From contig JABXKC010000005.1 of NCBI GenBank assembly GCA_013375495.1, forward strand, positions 78,735 to 142,734: a DNA stretch of 64,000 nucleotides, in the 5' to 3' direction. The notes under the pieces are model-generated. The model worked only from the letters and a program-made list of their open reading frames with translations, had not been told where the DNA came from and ran no database searches. The DNA is from Promethearchaeota archaeon. GTDB lineage: Archaea; Asgardarchaeota; Lokiarchaeia; Sigynarchaeales; SOKP01. This document shows positions 45,455-55,393 of the stretch, piece after piece (the stretch's first letter is position 1; each line of letters begins with the position of its first letter). The position numbers and the translations under genes are program-made.

Positions 45455-46386
45455 TACTTTATCTTTTTATACATAGGGTAAAATATAGGCGAGATGTAAG
45501 CTCCGCTTACTTTTGAGTAAAATTTCGCCACATTTTGCTCTACCCACATAATTTCACATGTATCCAATCCTTTTTGCTTAATGTCCCACAAGCACCATAA
45601 AAAGAGTTCTGTTCCAATCCCTTTTCCCCGTAACGAGTGTTCTACTCCCGTTGGTCCAAACGAGCCCGGGAAGAACTGACTATGAGTAGCCCACCCCACG
45701 ATCTCATTATTCGCATCTTTTGCTACGAAAGTCGATGGGGGTTGAAGTTTAAACGAAAATTTAACTTCTTCAGCCCAAGTATTTTTTGGAAAATGCTGTT
45801 TCACGAATTCAAATGTTTTGTTGAAATCATTAGGTTGAACGCGTTCATATATATATCCCCCTTTGTTTCTTGAAGGTTCCTTATTAATTGCGTTCAAAGA
45901 AACTGTGAGATTGAAGATAGTCCTGTGTGATTTGAATCCATGCTTTTTTAAAAAGAAATATAGGCTTGTATTGCGAATATCAACTCCGGGTTGCCAATAT
46001 TCTGGTACACTGGGACCATATATGATTTGAGTTATACTCTTTTCTCTCACTCGCTTTATTAATTCATTAAACATTTTAGAACCAAGGCCTTGACGCCTGT
46101 ATTGCTCGTCGACTACACACCCCTTAAAAAAACAATATTTTTCGTTTACTCCTTTCCTTCTTACAATAATAAATGTTGCAATCGGTTTATTTAGTTCTGG
46201 ATCAAAAGAGATCAATGAAAGGTTTAGATCTAGACCATCGTCTTCTAAAGTTCCTCTCAGGAAATATTCATATGGTAGAGAAAAAAAGCGTGAATTATTT
46301 TCAAATAATTGATAAACGCTTTGAATATTATCTTTTGATAATTCTTTAAAAACCATATTATCCATAGGTATCTTCTCGAGTATCAT
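45451..46386 (-). CDS. Two-domain GNAT acetyltransferase
   Basis: A 311-aa protein with two GNAT folds. The N-terminal domain has VDEQYRRQGLGSKMFNELIK at about 92-110; the C-terminal one has VEHSLRGKGIGTELFLWCLW at about 250-268 and a GAYISPIFYPMYKK end. Both acetyl-CoA loops look intact. The substrate is unknown. ATGA overlap with the upstream HAD phosphatase gene shows coupling, so they may act in one pathway. A fragment of a second copy is at 37766. Confidence 0.82.
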   Translation of the reverse strand: MILEKIPMDNMVFKELSKDNIQSVYQLFENNSRFFSLPYEYFLRGTLEDDGLDLNLSLISFDPELNKPIATFIIVRRKGVNEKYCFFKGCVVDEQYRRQGLGSKMFNELIKRVREKSITQIIYGPSVPEYWQPGVDIRNTSLYFFLKKHGFKSHRTIFNLTVSLNAINKEPSRNKGGYIYERVQPNDFNKTFEFVKQHFPKNTWAEEVKFSFKLQPPSTFVAKDANNEIVGWATHSQFFPGSFGPTGVEHSLRGKGIGTELFLWCLWDIKQKGLDTCEIMWVEQNVAKFYSKVSGAYISPIFYPMYKKIKY

Positions 46387-47078
46387 AGAAATTCTAATAT
46401 ATCGTTCAAATTTCCCTTATAAGTTGGTTCTGGTGTTTTCGCGTTCAAATTAGTGTTTTGACTATTTACTAGAAATGTCTGCGAGCCTAATTTAGCACAT
46501 ACCATATCCTTGTCTTCGTCCCCTACCATAATACATTCCTTAGCAGAGAGATTGAGATGTTTGAAGATTAATTGATAGTAAAGCAGATTCGGTTTAGTAG
46601 CATATGAATTTTCAATACTGGTTATGAGATCGTATGGAAAATCACCAATTCCAGCCCAATCAAGGCGTTGCTCTATAGCGGTTAAAGGAAACACGGGTGT
46701 TGTTGCGATTACAACCTTATAATCTTTGTTAAAAGCGGTTTGAACGACTTCTCGTGCTTCCGGTTTTTTCTTTGTAAATTTCTGTAATTCCTTATAATCT
46801 TCCTCGTAAAATTTATTAAAGAGTGGTTGGAGCTCGTCCTTTTCATAACCTTCAATAGGAAAAAAAGCGTTTGAAAACACTTCCTCGTTTGAAATTTTAC
46901 CATCGTTATTATTTATGAATTCAGACACTTTCAATATGGCTGGAACCATCTTTTTAAGAGGGATTAAGTGAGCTACACTATTTGCAAATAATTTTAAATA
47001 TCCCGGAATGAACTGTTTTAAATCCACATCTATTAAGGTTCCATCTAAGTCAAATAAGATCGCTTTAAGTTGTTTCAT
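46383..47078 (-). CDS. HAD-superfamily phosphatase
   Basis: A 231-aa HAD hydrolase: AILFDLDGTLIDVD at residues 6-19 with the nucleophile Asp, TTPVFPLTA as motif II at about 130, and VGDEDKDMVCAKLGSQTFLV as motif IV at about 190. The helical cap between motifs I and II is of the phosphoglycolate-phosphatase type. Substrate unknown. It is co-transcribed with the two-domain GNAT gene downstream. Confidence 0.87.
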   Translation of the reverse strand: MKQLKAILFDLDGTLIDVDLKQFIPGYLKLFANSVAHLIPLKKMVPAILKVSEFINNNDGKISNEEVFSNAFFPIEGYEKDELQPLFNKFYEEDYKELQKFTKKKPEAREVVQTAFNKDYKVVIATTPVFPLTAIEQRLDWAGIGDFPYDLITSIENSYATKPNLLYYQLIFKHLNLSAKECIMVGDEDKDMVCAKLGSQTFLVNSQNTNLNAKTPEPTYKGNLNDILEFL

Positions 47079-47282
47079 AATTTTACGCGAGTTGAAATAA
47101 ATACAATATATTAAATCTAAATCATATTAGCAATTATAATTTGTTATTTATCTTTCTTAAACCAGTTTGAAATAAAGTTTTAATAGTATATAAATAACAA
47201 TAATAGTAAAAAAAAATATTAATAGAGTTCTACAATTAATATTAATATATTAAATTTCAATATGTTCTTTTTGACATTTTAG

Positions 47283-48497
47283 ATGAAAATGAAATTAAAT
47301 CTTAGTGATTTAAACAACGGAAATGTCTACTTAGGAGATAAGCTAAATGTTAGAACAAGCTATAATTTTGACGAAGATTCGTCAATTTTATGGTCAGGGA
47401 TTCGTCTTTTAACTCATCCTCCATGTTTAAAGGAACTGCAAATCACTAAAGAAGAAATCTTCTCTAAGGGTAGATTTGAAAAGGGGGAATATATTCGAGA
47501 AAAATCGTTATTGATCAAGAATAATGTCATTCCTACTATTAAAAGCAGAAATTTAGAATACGAGATTAAACTAATTTTAAGACTACCTCATCCACATAAT
47601 CCAAATGATGATTTAGTAATAAATAAAACGCAAAAAATTGAAATCAAGGCAAAGGATTCAACTCAACAAGTAATAAAACCAAATCCTCTGTCACTTTCAA
47701 TTTCGGGATTAAACATTAATTTAACAAAAGATGTTTATAGACCAGGAGAGACGATTAAAATTAATTTTTCTTCTGAAGAGCTCAAACAAGTCGAAATCAG
47801 ACTATTACAAAAAGCAAATATAATATGTTATTGCGAAGCTTACGGACAAACATGTAGCAAGGTAGAAGAACTACCTCCTGCTATTGCTGGAGATTCAAAA
47901 ACATCCGATATGAATAAAGATTTCTTGCTGTTAAAAGTACCTGAGATAGCTCAACCAAGCCATAACTACTTATGGGAACCCCACGAAAAAGAATTTTGGG
48001 GAATGAAATATGGTTCTTACGTGAAATGGTCTTTAATGCTTATTGGAAAACCTAAACCCGAATATGGAAAAGAACCAATTAGATTTGAAGTCCCAATTAC
48101 AATAATAGGAAAACCAGTCGGGGAAGATGATTTAGGTGCGGCCCTATTTTCCAAAGATACTGCTGGAGCACCTTCTATATTTGATGATGTCTCTTCAAAA
48201 TTCCAAAAAGTATATAAGATTACTTCAATTGATTCTGACATAGAAAAATATAGCATTAAAATAAAGAATACCTCAAAAGAAGCTTTACTTGGCGTTTCAG
48301 TTAACATCTCTGGGCTTCAAGAAGGGTTATTCGAAACAGCTCCAACTCTAACAGGGTTTCATCGTTGGGAAGCCGGGGAAGAAAAGGAAATTGTGTATAA
48401 TACTAAACAAAATATCACTGCTTTAATCAGTGTTTTAGATGACAATTCTCAGAAAACAATCAGAATTCAAACTCCATTAGCTTCAAACTTCTTTTAA
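47283..48497 (+). CDS. Arrestin-like three-domain beta-sandwich protein
   Basis: A 404-aa all-beta protein. Residues about 1-125 resemble an arrestin N-domain (VYLGDKLNVRTSYN, FEKGEYIREKSLLIKNNVIP). Residues about 138-280 carry LTKDVYRPGETIKINFSSEE and end FEVPITIIG, which is the arrestin C-domain pattern Y.PGE.I.....N. A third sandwich (about 315-400) follows after an acidic linker. There is no signal or membrane segment. In eukaryotes arrestin-fold proteins (Vps26, alpha-arrestins) are trafficking adaptors; the role in this archaeon is unknown. Fold assignment is inference from pattern. Confidence 0.55.
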   Translation: MKMKLNLSDLNNGNVYLGDKLNVRTSYNFDEDSSILWSGIRLLTHPPCLKELQITKEEIFSKGRFEKGEYIREKSLLIKNNVIPTIKSRNLEYEIKLILRLPHPHNPNDDLVINKTQKIEIKAKDSTQQVIKPNPLSLSISGLNINLTKDVYRPGETIKINFSSEELKQVEIRLLQKANIICYCEAYGQTCSKVEELPPAIAGDSKTSDMNKDFLLLKVPEIAQPSHNYLWEPHEKEFWGMKYGSYVKWSLMLIGKPKPEYGKEPIRFEVPITIIGKPVGEDDLGAALFSKDTAGAPSIFDDVSSKFQKVYKITSIDSDIEKYSIKIKNTSKEALLGVSVNISGLQEGLFETAPTLTGFHRWEAGEEKEIVYNTKQNITALISVLDDNSQKTIRIQTPLASNFF

Positions 48498-48802
48498 TTA
48501 AAATTAGGCTCATCTATTTCTACATTTTCTTGCTCATTTAGAATTTCTTTTAAATCGAGAAAAGAAATTGACATCTGTTTTTGAGATATCTTTTTAACAG
48601 CGCTTAAAACTCTTTGTTGATTGTAAAGCGATTGCGAATTTGAAATCAATTGATACAATTTATGGGTGAGATTATAATCGAAATCTCCCGCTTTATCAGC
48701 TTCTTTCAATTTACCTAAAACAATTAAAGCTTCTTGATACTTTTCGTTTCTCATTAATTCTTGAGCTTCGTTTAAATCTTTTACAAAACCGTTTGCATCC
48801 AT
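48494..48802 (-). CDS. Small helical (TPR-like) protein
   Basis: About 102 aa, nearly all helical: DLNEAQELMRNEKYQEALIV, LTHKLYQLISNSQSLYNQQR and VLSAVKKISQ look like one and a half TPR-type helix pairs. I chose ATG 48802; a GTG at 48814 is in frame. Its stop overlaps by four bases the stop of the convergent arrestin-like gene. The function is unknown. Confidence 0.6.
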   Translation of the reverse strand: MDANGFVKDLNEAQELMRNEKYQEALIVLGKLKEADKAGDFDYNLTHKLYQLISNSQSLYNQQRVLSAVKKISQKQMSISFLDLKEILNEQENVEIDEPNFN

Positions 48803-48982
48803 TATAATATACACAATTCAAGTAAATTTTTCCTTAGCTTTATGTAGAGATCTGAGAAATAAGAGTTTTTAGGTTAAATTTAATAAATCAACTACCTATC
48901 ATTTTTTTTATAGAATTTTTCGCAAAATAATCGTTTAGAATTAAACGATTACTAATGAACATTCATATTTTAAAGAGCTGGG

Positions 48983-48991
48983 TTTTAAATA
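48983..48991 (+). promoter_or_regulatory. TATA-like element upstream of the NifU-like gene
   Basis: TTTTAAATA lies 53 bases before the NifU-like ATG, with GG just ahead. An archaeal start site some 25 bases downstream would leave a leader that includes the AAAGGATT ribosome site. Judged by position and composition only. Confidence 0.35.
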
Positions 48992-49043
48992 GATTAAACA
49001 ATTTAACTATATTAAGATTAAAAAATTACATTAAAGGATTAAA

Positions 49044-49274
49044 ATGGTTGACAAAGAAAAAGTTAAAGAAGTTCTCGAAAAGATACGACCACAGCTTCAA
49101 ATGGACGGTGGCGATGTTGAATTAGTGGACATTACTGATGATGGTATCGTTAAAGTGAGGCTCCAAGGACACTGTGCGGGATGTGCTCACGCACAACAAA
49201 CCCTACAATTTGGGATCGAACGAGCTATCAAACAATTTGTGCCTGAAGTTGTTCGGGTAGAAAATGTCGCTTAA
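49044..49274 (+). CDS. NifU-like Fe-S scaffold domain protein
   Basis: A 76-aa stand-alone NifU C-terminal domain: VLEKIRPQLQMDGGDVELVD, then GHCAGCAHAQQTLQFGIERA with the CxxC that holds a transient Fe-S cluster. It presumably carries clusters to apo-proteins in the cytoplasm. It is the free counterpart of the domain fused to the PP-loop ATPase at 16448. It is transcribed alone with a good AAAGGATTAAA leader. Confidence 0.9.
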   Translation: MVDKEKVKEVLEKIRPQLQMDGGDVELVDITDDGIVKVRLQGHCAGCAHAQQTLQFGIERAIKQFVPEVVRVENVA

Positions 49275-49445
49275 AACAACGGCACTATAATATTAGGAGA
49301 ATTTTAGGGGATATTTTTATTTCACTATTTTTTTTAGTTTTACTTATTCTAATTGTAAACTTTAATTTCTAGTCCCTAGTACTACTTGAAGAAATTAAAC
49401 TGATATCAATCAAAGATCAATAATAAAAAAAAAAAAAGATTTAGT

Positions 49446-51515
49446 TTATCCTCTCCTTACTTCAAATTGATAATCAGCAGGACCTACAATAGGACTAATT
49501 ATTACCAAAACATATCCTTCTGCAGCCATGTAGGAGTTTAAAGACTTGATCATTTCGTTATCACCGTCTAGCATGAAGGTTGAACATTTATCGCCATCAT
49601 AAATCGGATTTTCTCCGCTTTCATCTACACCAATCAAAGTTACAATGAACTCTGTTGGTGGATCAGGCGGAAATACAAATGAAGTTAAATCGTCGGCATT
49701 ATCAAAAATTACACCGTTAAGTGCAATATCGTCAATCCACCAACCAGGATCTTCGTATCCCCAATCTGTCATGTACCTAAAGCAAAGATCAACGAATTGA
49801 CCTACATAGTCTGTTAAATCGAAACTCATTTCGATCCAACCATCGCTGACACCAGTCAGTCCGGGTAAGGTATCAATTATAGCCGGGTACGCCTCATCAA
49901 CGTGGTTCATCGTTGTATATTCATTAGCAAGTGAAATCCAAGATTCTCCCTCGTCTAAAGAGATTTGAACAAACCCGTAGTCCCAAAGTGGTTCGATTTC
50001 ATAGGAGGTTTTAAACGATAATACTGCCGTGGTCAAATCGGTCATATTTAGTGTTGTTTTTATGCTTAGATCGGATTCTGGAGCAGAAGGCGTAGAGTAC
50101 CATTCAAAATCGCCATCGCCGTCCATATCTTCCGTTATCCAAGTTATGGGCGAAGCTGTATCGTCACCGTCGAAATATAAATCTGGAACAAAACTATCTT
50201 TTAATCCAGATAATTTTATGTAGTCTGAGCCATAGGAACTGACCATTGAAATTCCTGTATCATCTTTCAAATAGCTCTTTGTAGTTCCAAAATCAATCCC
50301 TAATCTTGGTGGAAACCAAGGTCTTTTTATTTCGTAAGTGTTTGCTGGTTCAAAATTGCCAAGATCTATTGTAACATAGTCATACTTTCCATCTCCAATC
50401 TGATCAGTATGAATCAAGTTAGTAATTCTCCAATCGTGATAAATCTGATCAAAATCCACTTCGAATTTAAATTCGGTTAGGGCAGCGTTTAGACCTTCAA
50501 CTCCAGGAATTCCTGATTTAACAAAATAGCTAATTAAAGGCGCTCCCCCATAGTGATCGCTTAAATAGATTGTCCATAATAGAGCATTCCCATAATCCGC
50601 TAAAATATTGATATCTCCTTGATCTGCCCATTCAGTAAGGGAATTGTCGGGAGTTGCTAAGTATGCTTCTATATCTCCTTTAGCTATTGGATAGCCACAT
50701 AAGGGTTCTGCATACATGGAACATCCTTCGTTCATGAAAATCTCATCATCCGGGTTGTAATCATCGTGTATTAAGTGTTGATATTCGTGTGCTATTGTAG
50801 CTTCGTATACATTTGGACGTTCAACATCGTCTCCTACTCGATTTTCCCAATCGTAACTATCAATTGATATGATGTTCCTATCGTAATCATTCTCCAGTTG
50901 GGGATCGTAATATCCTACGGTATAATATGGATAGGTTTTATCGTAGTAAGCTTGATCTCTAATGTTGGATATTAGAATCACACTTCTACCATTTTCTTGA
51001 TAGTAATTTCCATCTGGATCTCCATAATGGGAATCGGGCATTCCGAAATATTCGACAACAGTATCGTAAATCTTGAATTCAAATTCTGCCAAGATATATG
51101 TAATTTGATCCTCAGTAATTATTGGCTCATCTCTATTATCACCATCAGGATATTTCATATCTGTTTGGACCCAAATCTCAGATACTTCTCCAAATGCTCT
51201 TAATTCATAGGGATCTAATAAGTAAATCCCCTCTTCTTGGTCCCAAACAGGCCATTCTAAAACATCACCAATATCATAATATAATGACTCTTCTGGAAGA
51301 TACGAACTTGATTGAAGTTCAAAATTACCACTACTGCAATAAGGGTATATTGTTGATCGAATCGTAGGTCCAATATCTAATGACTCATAAATAGGAAGAG
51401 GGTCTTCAACATTGAAATTGAAAGTCAACATTGCACTAACTATGCCTATTGAAGTGCTAAGTAATAATCCTACAAGTGTAATTTTCGCAATTTTCGAATT
51501 TCTCATTTTTTTCAC
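49446..51515 (-). CDS. Secreted immune-inhibitor-A-like metallopeptidase
   Basis: A 689-aa exported protein with an N-terminal signal segment (about 10-28). The catalytic domain (about 60-370) has TIAHEYQHLIHDDYNPDDEI at about 240, an HExxH zinc site, and the downstream FMNEGCSMYAEP glutamate. Residues about 430-610 form an MAM/LamG-like sandwich (WISLANEYTTM, WWIDDIALNG) as in M6 peptidases. There is no C-terminal anchor, so it is probably released or held at the surface. GTG 51515 is the longest start; ATG 51506 is possible. Many Asp residues suggest calcium binding. Confidence 0.8.
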   Translation of the reverse strand: MKKMRNSKIAKITLVGLLLSTSIGIVSAMLTFNFNVEDPLPIYESLDIGPTIRSTIYPYCSSGNFELQSSSYLPEESLYYDIGDVLEWPVWDQEEGIYLLDPYELRAFGEVSEIWVQTDMKYPDGDNRDEPIITEDQITYILAEFEFKIYDTVVEYFGMPDSHYGDPDGNYYQENGRSVILISNIRDQAYYDKTYPYYTVGYYDPQLENDYDRNIISIDSYDWENRVGDDVERPNVYEATIAHEYQHLIHDDYNPDDEIFMNEGCSMYAEPLCGYPIAKGDIEAYLATPDNSLTEWADQGDINILADYGNALLWTIYLSDHYGGAPLISYFVKSGIPGVEGLNAALTEFKFEVDFDQIYHDWRITNLIHTDQIGDGKYDYVTIDLGNFEPANTYEIKRPWFPPRLGIDFGTTKSYLKDDTGISMVSSYGSDYIKLSGLKDSFVPDLYFDGDDTASPITWITEDMDGDGDFEWYSTPSAPESDLSIKTTLNMTDLTTAVLSFKTSYEIEPLWDYGFVQISLDEGESWISLANEYTTMNHVDEAYPAIIDTLPGLTGVSDGWIEMSFDLTDYVGQFVDLCFRYMTDWGYEDPGWWIDDIALNGVIFDNADDLTSFVFPPDPPTEFIVTLIGVDESGENPIYDGDKCSTFMLDGDNEMIKSLNSYMAAEGYVLVIISPIVGPADYQFEVRRG

Positions 51516-51693
51516 ATAAAGTTGTTTGTAATTAAAGCTAAAATAAAGCAGATAAAAAGAAATAAGGTATAATATTTCCCTATTGACGCTTTTGTAAAAA
51601 AATGAGAAGAATTAAAAAAATTATTAGTAGAACCCTAATAAATAATATTTTTTCAATATTTTTCTAATTTCAACTTACTTTAAACAATTAGAT

Positions 51694-52530
51694 TTACGGA
51701 AGTCCAGCTCCCGGAATATCGACATCAACGAATTCAATTCTTCCTGCATCTCTTGTATGCTTTGATGTTGCTACGAAAAGGGTTTTTCGATCTGGTCCAC
51801 CTAACATGCAAGCATAAGCGTCGTTTTCTACTTTTACTATATGTGTAATTTGACCTCCTTCTAGAACTCGAACAACTCTTCCTCTTCCTGGTGCTGCTAA
51901 CCATATACCTCCTTCTGCGTCCAAACATATACCATCCGGAACTAGAGTTTTAAGGTTAGCCCAAAGTCTGCGACCTTTAAGCGAACCATCGTCCATAATA
52001 TCAAAAGCAGTTAATTTGGCAGCAAAAGTTTCTGCTATTATGAGGGTTTTATCGTCTGGTGTGATAACAGTTCCGTTTGGAAAAGCCATGTTATCCGCAA
52101 CGACTCTCGCATCTCCATTAGGTTCTACAAGTACAAGTTTGGTTGGTGCGAACGGCTTATTGTTAAAATAATCAAACCCAAAATTCCCTACGTATGCTCG
52201 ACCCTTTTTATCTACTACCATATCATTACATAATACGGTTTTGAACTCGTTTAAATCTGCGATTACTTTAACACCTTCAGAATCAAGTCGTAAAAGGGTA
52301 TTATCTCCCATTGAAACTACTAATAATCTATTGTCTGGAAGCCATCCTAATCCTGAGAGTTGTTCATCTCTCTGGAGTTTTACTTCAGAATTTCCACCTA
52401 AATCAACCGTTAATACTTGGTGACCATCCATGTCAACAAACCAGAGTTTATCTTCGTGCCACCTAGGACTTTCGGGGAATTTTAATCCATCAAGTAATAC
52501 CTCTGTTCTAAGAGTTATTCTTTTACTCAT
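51694..52530 (-). CDS. SMP-30/gluconolactonase-like beta-propeller
   Basis: A 278-aa six-bladed propeller of the SMP-30/LRE family. Metal ligands look intact: Glu in FPESPRW at about 19, Asn in AFPNGTVITPDD at about 150 and Asp in VPDGICLDAEGGIWLA at about 200. It would hydrolyse a sugar lactone or similar ester. It may serve a non-phosphorylative sugar pathway, but no partner enzyme is adjacent. GC seems a little higher than the nearby genes, so recent acquisition is possible. Confidence 0.85.
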   Translation of the reverse strand: MSKRITLRTEVLLDGLKFPESPRWHEDKLWFVDMDGHQVLTVDLGGNSEVKLQRDEQLSGLGWLPDNRLLVVSMGDNTLLRLDSEGVKVIADLNEFKTVLCNDMVVDKKGRAYVGNFGFDYFNNKPFAPTKLVLVEPNGDARVVADNMAFPNGTVITPDDKTLIIAETFAAKLTAFDIMDDGSLKGRRLWANLKTLVPDGICLDAEGGIWLAAPGRGRVVRVLEGGQITHIVKVENDAYACMLGGPDRKTLFVATSKHTRDAGRIEFVDVDIPGAGLP

Positions 52531-52673
52531 AATTCTTATATTGGTAAAAAATTAATAAAATCTCTCAATAAGGAGAGAAATGTTTATTTTTTAAAGAAGC
52601 GATTTTCAAAAAGTTAATTAGATTATCTTAATTATTACCCAATTAATAAACGCATGAAATTATTGAGAAGAAT

Positions 52674-53948
52674 ATGAACGAAAACGAGAACAAAAATAGT
52701 GAACATCCTAAAGGAAATGAAGAACCAAAAAAAACATCAAGACGAGCCAGACCCACCAGAAAAACACAAAACCAAGCATTACAAGAGGCATTGGGTATTA
52801 AGCCAGACGATCTTAAAGATATTGAAGGAAAATTATCAGTAATTAAATTTTTAGATTATATATCAGAAGAACCTTTAGATTTTGCTTTTAAAGAGCGAAA
52901 CATCGACCAATATTTAAAAAAGATAACGGAAAGAGTAGATAATTTTGATACTTCTAATGAAGAAGACAAACTCCTTAAAAGAGGATTTGAAGATAACAAA
53001 ATCCTTGAAGTAGTTGAACGGATAAAAAGTAAAACTGAGGAAGTTGCTATAAGTAAAGGAGTTAATAAGCCAATAGAAAAAAGAATGCGCAACCTAAATT
53101 TGATTATTACTGCTCCATTATTAGGCGTTGCTTTAATTTTTTTCATTCTTCCCCTTTTTGGTATAGCGATTGATTCATTTTTTATGTTACCATTGCTATG
53201 CGTGTTTTGTATGGCACCTCAATTTGTGAGAAACTCTGCTGTAAAAAAATGGTTTCGATTTAAAGAAGAAAACAGAAATGAAATTTACACAAAAAATCGC
53301 GATGACATATTAGTCTTAAAGAGTTATGTTGGTGAAATTTTAGCAAATGTTAGATCAAATCTAATAGAGCTAAAAGTTCCACTGGAACTAATTAAATTTT
53401 CTCTATTTCACAGAGATTATGAGGATTTAAATGTGATAAACCAAAAACAAATGAAAGGACTTACAGAATATTACGTCTCATTTGAATATCCCGAAGGTAT
53501 GGAGTCTTTCCCTATTCCTGCGCATCTTCAACAACAATACAACCAACCAATATTTCCAGAAAAGAAAAAAGATGAAAAACCTGAGAAAAATTTCATTGTC
53601 CTAACTGATATGAAGGGAAAAAACGGAGTTATTACGAGTTTTCTTCCAAGTTTAAAGGACAATCTTGCTGAAAAAATCAACCAAATGTTAAGCGATTCCG
53701 AATTTACTGAATCTGATCTCGAGTTTAGTAAAATAATGCCTAATTACTCTGTTGACGCTGCGATTTATTGTATATGTGGTGAAATTGCTAAGATTGAAAC
53801 TATTAATGTGTGCAATTGGAAAAACGAGTTCAAGTTTTACTTATTTGAAGGAAGACAATGTAAATGTGGCGATCAAATATACGCTATATCTTTGATAGAC
53901 GAAGACGATTCGATTCCTGAAGAGTTACAGGATGTTTTTTTAAGTTAA
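52674..53948 (+). CDS. Unknown membrane protein with C-terminal Cys pairs
   Basis: A 424-aa protein: a highly charged start (about 1-35), a helical coiled region (about 40-140), two membrane segments (about 145-180) in hairpin form, a further helix, and a C-terminal globular domain (about 300-424) with YCICGE and CKCGDQ cysteine clusters that could bind zinc. I do not recognise the family. Its stop is two bases from the convergent stop of the next gene. Possibly specific to this archaeal group. Confidence 0.65.
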   Translation: MNENENKNSEHPKGNEEPKKTSRRARPTRKTQNQALQEALGIKPDDLKDIEGKLSVIKFLDYISEEPLDFAFKERNIDQYLKKITERVDNFDTSNEEDKLLKRGFEDNKILEVVERIKSKTEEVAISKGVNKPIEKRMRNLNLIITAPLLGVALIFFILPLFGIAIDSFFMLPLLCVFCMAPQFVRNSAVKKWFRFKEENRNEIYTKNRDDILVLKSYVGEILANVRSNLIELKVPLELIKFSLFHRDYEDLNVINQKQMKGLTEYYVSFEYPEGMESFPIPAHLQQQYNQPIFPEKKKDEKPEKNFIVLTDMKGKNGVITSFLPSLKDNLAEKINQMLSDSEFTESDLEFSKIMPNYSVDAAIYCICGEIAKIETINVCNWKNEFKFYLFEGRQCKCGDQIYAISLIDEDDSIPEELQDVFLS

Positions 53949-53950
53949 TC

Positions 53951-55303
53951 CTACTTTCTTTTTTTAATTTTTGAGTAATAATCGTATAAAAGTTTATAAC
54001 CGCGAACAGCTCGTTCTATTTCGTTTTCAAATACAGGAATTTTCAACTCTGTTGCAGATTTAGTCACTCTTTTTGCCCCCTCGCGCTCTGCATGAATTAG
54101 AATGGTGATTATTGGTTTATTCGGATAATTACTAATGAGAGAAGAATAAATATTGAAATCAAATTCGATTTCAGTAAAGAACTCTAAAGCTAATATTAAT
54201 CCATCGACAGCCTCATCCTTCAATAAGATTTCTGATGCTGAGTTATAAATACCACATATTTTAATTCCAACAAATTTTTCTGGAGGCCAATAATCTACCG
54301 GGTTTCCAAATTCACATGTGGAACCTCCAACTTTATCTTCTATTAATTCCCTTGAAATTTCGCTAGGTTTGGCAAGTGCTAAATTATTTTTTCTCATTTC
54401 TTTTATTATTAAATATATTGCGCCTGAGCTAGGACCAATTATGCCTAGATTGATTCCTTTAGGTTCAGGGCACCATAAAAATATTTTTGCAGTTTCGAAA
54501 AGCTCGATGTAATTCATAACTGATGTCCCACCGGCTACCTTTAATTTATTCTCTTGGATATCGTCTTTACCTACATAATAAAAAAGGATAGGTTTTTCAG
54601 AACTGACTTTCTTCACAGCTTCAATTAATTCATCTGTAATATCTCTAATAAACAGCGAAATAACTTTAGTCGTATCGTCTTGCAAGAAATATTCTAACAC
54701 ATCAGCTTCATTTATATGGAATCCTTTACCTAAATGTATTACCTTCGAAATCGGTAATCTTTGAGAAGGCGTCCACCAACCCATTGCCCCTGCTAACCCT
54801 CCAGATTGGGCTATAAAACTCATTCCTTCTTTTACTCCCTTATTCTCCCGCATTATATGCTGTCGAACAGGAATTATCGAAGTAGTGAAATTATTACTAA
54901 AATTGATTATACCAAGCATTGACGGACCTAAATAAGTTATGTTATATTTGATGCAAGTTTCATGTAATTTAACAGTTAGATCGCTAATTTTAGCTCCCGG
55001 TTTTAATTCTGTTTGTATCGCAATGTATTTAACACCAAGCTTGCCTAATTTTTCTACGATTTCAAGAATATCTTTTCCTAAAACAATTACGGCTAACTCT
55101 GGAATTTCAGGTAATTCTTCAAAAGAGTGGTAAGATTTCACACCTAGAATATCATTTGCGTTAGGATTTAATATATAAAGTTTTCCTTGGTAAAAAATCT
55201 CTAACAAGTTTTTCAAAACGGTGTAGCTAAAAGAGAGTGCTTGTCGAGAAACTCCGATTATGAGTACGCTTTTTGGGTTAAAAAATGGTTGTAAATCTTT
55301 CAA
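53951..55303 (-). CDS. ADP-forming acyl-CoA synthetase alpha-like protein lacking the active His
   Basis: A 450-aa protein with a CoA-binding domain (about 1-130, SVLIIGVSRQALSFSYTVLK) and two ligase-CoA domains (about 150-450, FIAQSGGLAGAMGWW, KVIHLGKGFHINEADVLEYF). In active enzymes a phospho-His sits in an SHTGS-type loop after the lysine-rich strand; here the equivalent stretch reads KVAGGTSVMN, without His. No ATP-grasp (beta) part follows. It could be a regulatory or degenerate homologue. The start TTG 55303 follows AAGGATG. Confidence 0.72.
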   Translation of the reverse strand: MKDLQPFFNPKSVLIIGVSRQALSFSYTVLKNLLEIFYQGKLYILNPNANDILGVKSYHSFEELPEIPELAVIVLGKDILEIVEKLGKLGVKYIAIQTELKPGAKISDLTVKLHETCIKYNITYLGPSMLGIINFSNNFTTSIIPVRQHIMRENKGVKEGMSFIAQSGGLAGAMGWWTPSQRLPISKVIHLGKGFHINEADVLEYFLQDDTTKVISLFIRDITDELIEAVKKVSSEKPILFYYVGKDDIQENKLKVAGGTSVMNYIELFETAKIFLWCPEPKGINLGIIGPSSGAIYLIIKEMRKNNLALAKPSEISRELIEDKVGGSTCEFGNPVDYWPPEKFVGIKICGIYNSASEILLKDEAVDGLILALEFFTEIEFDFNIYSSLISNYPNKPIITILIHAEREGAKRVTKSATELKIPVFENEIERAVRGYKLLYDYYSKIKKRK

Positions 55304-55393
55304 GGTACATCCTTCATGATTCTATTATTTTTACTAATAAATATGAGAGATATAATCGTTAAATATTTGATGTTTATTTTTTAAATTTTTGCT

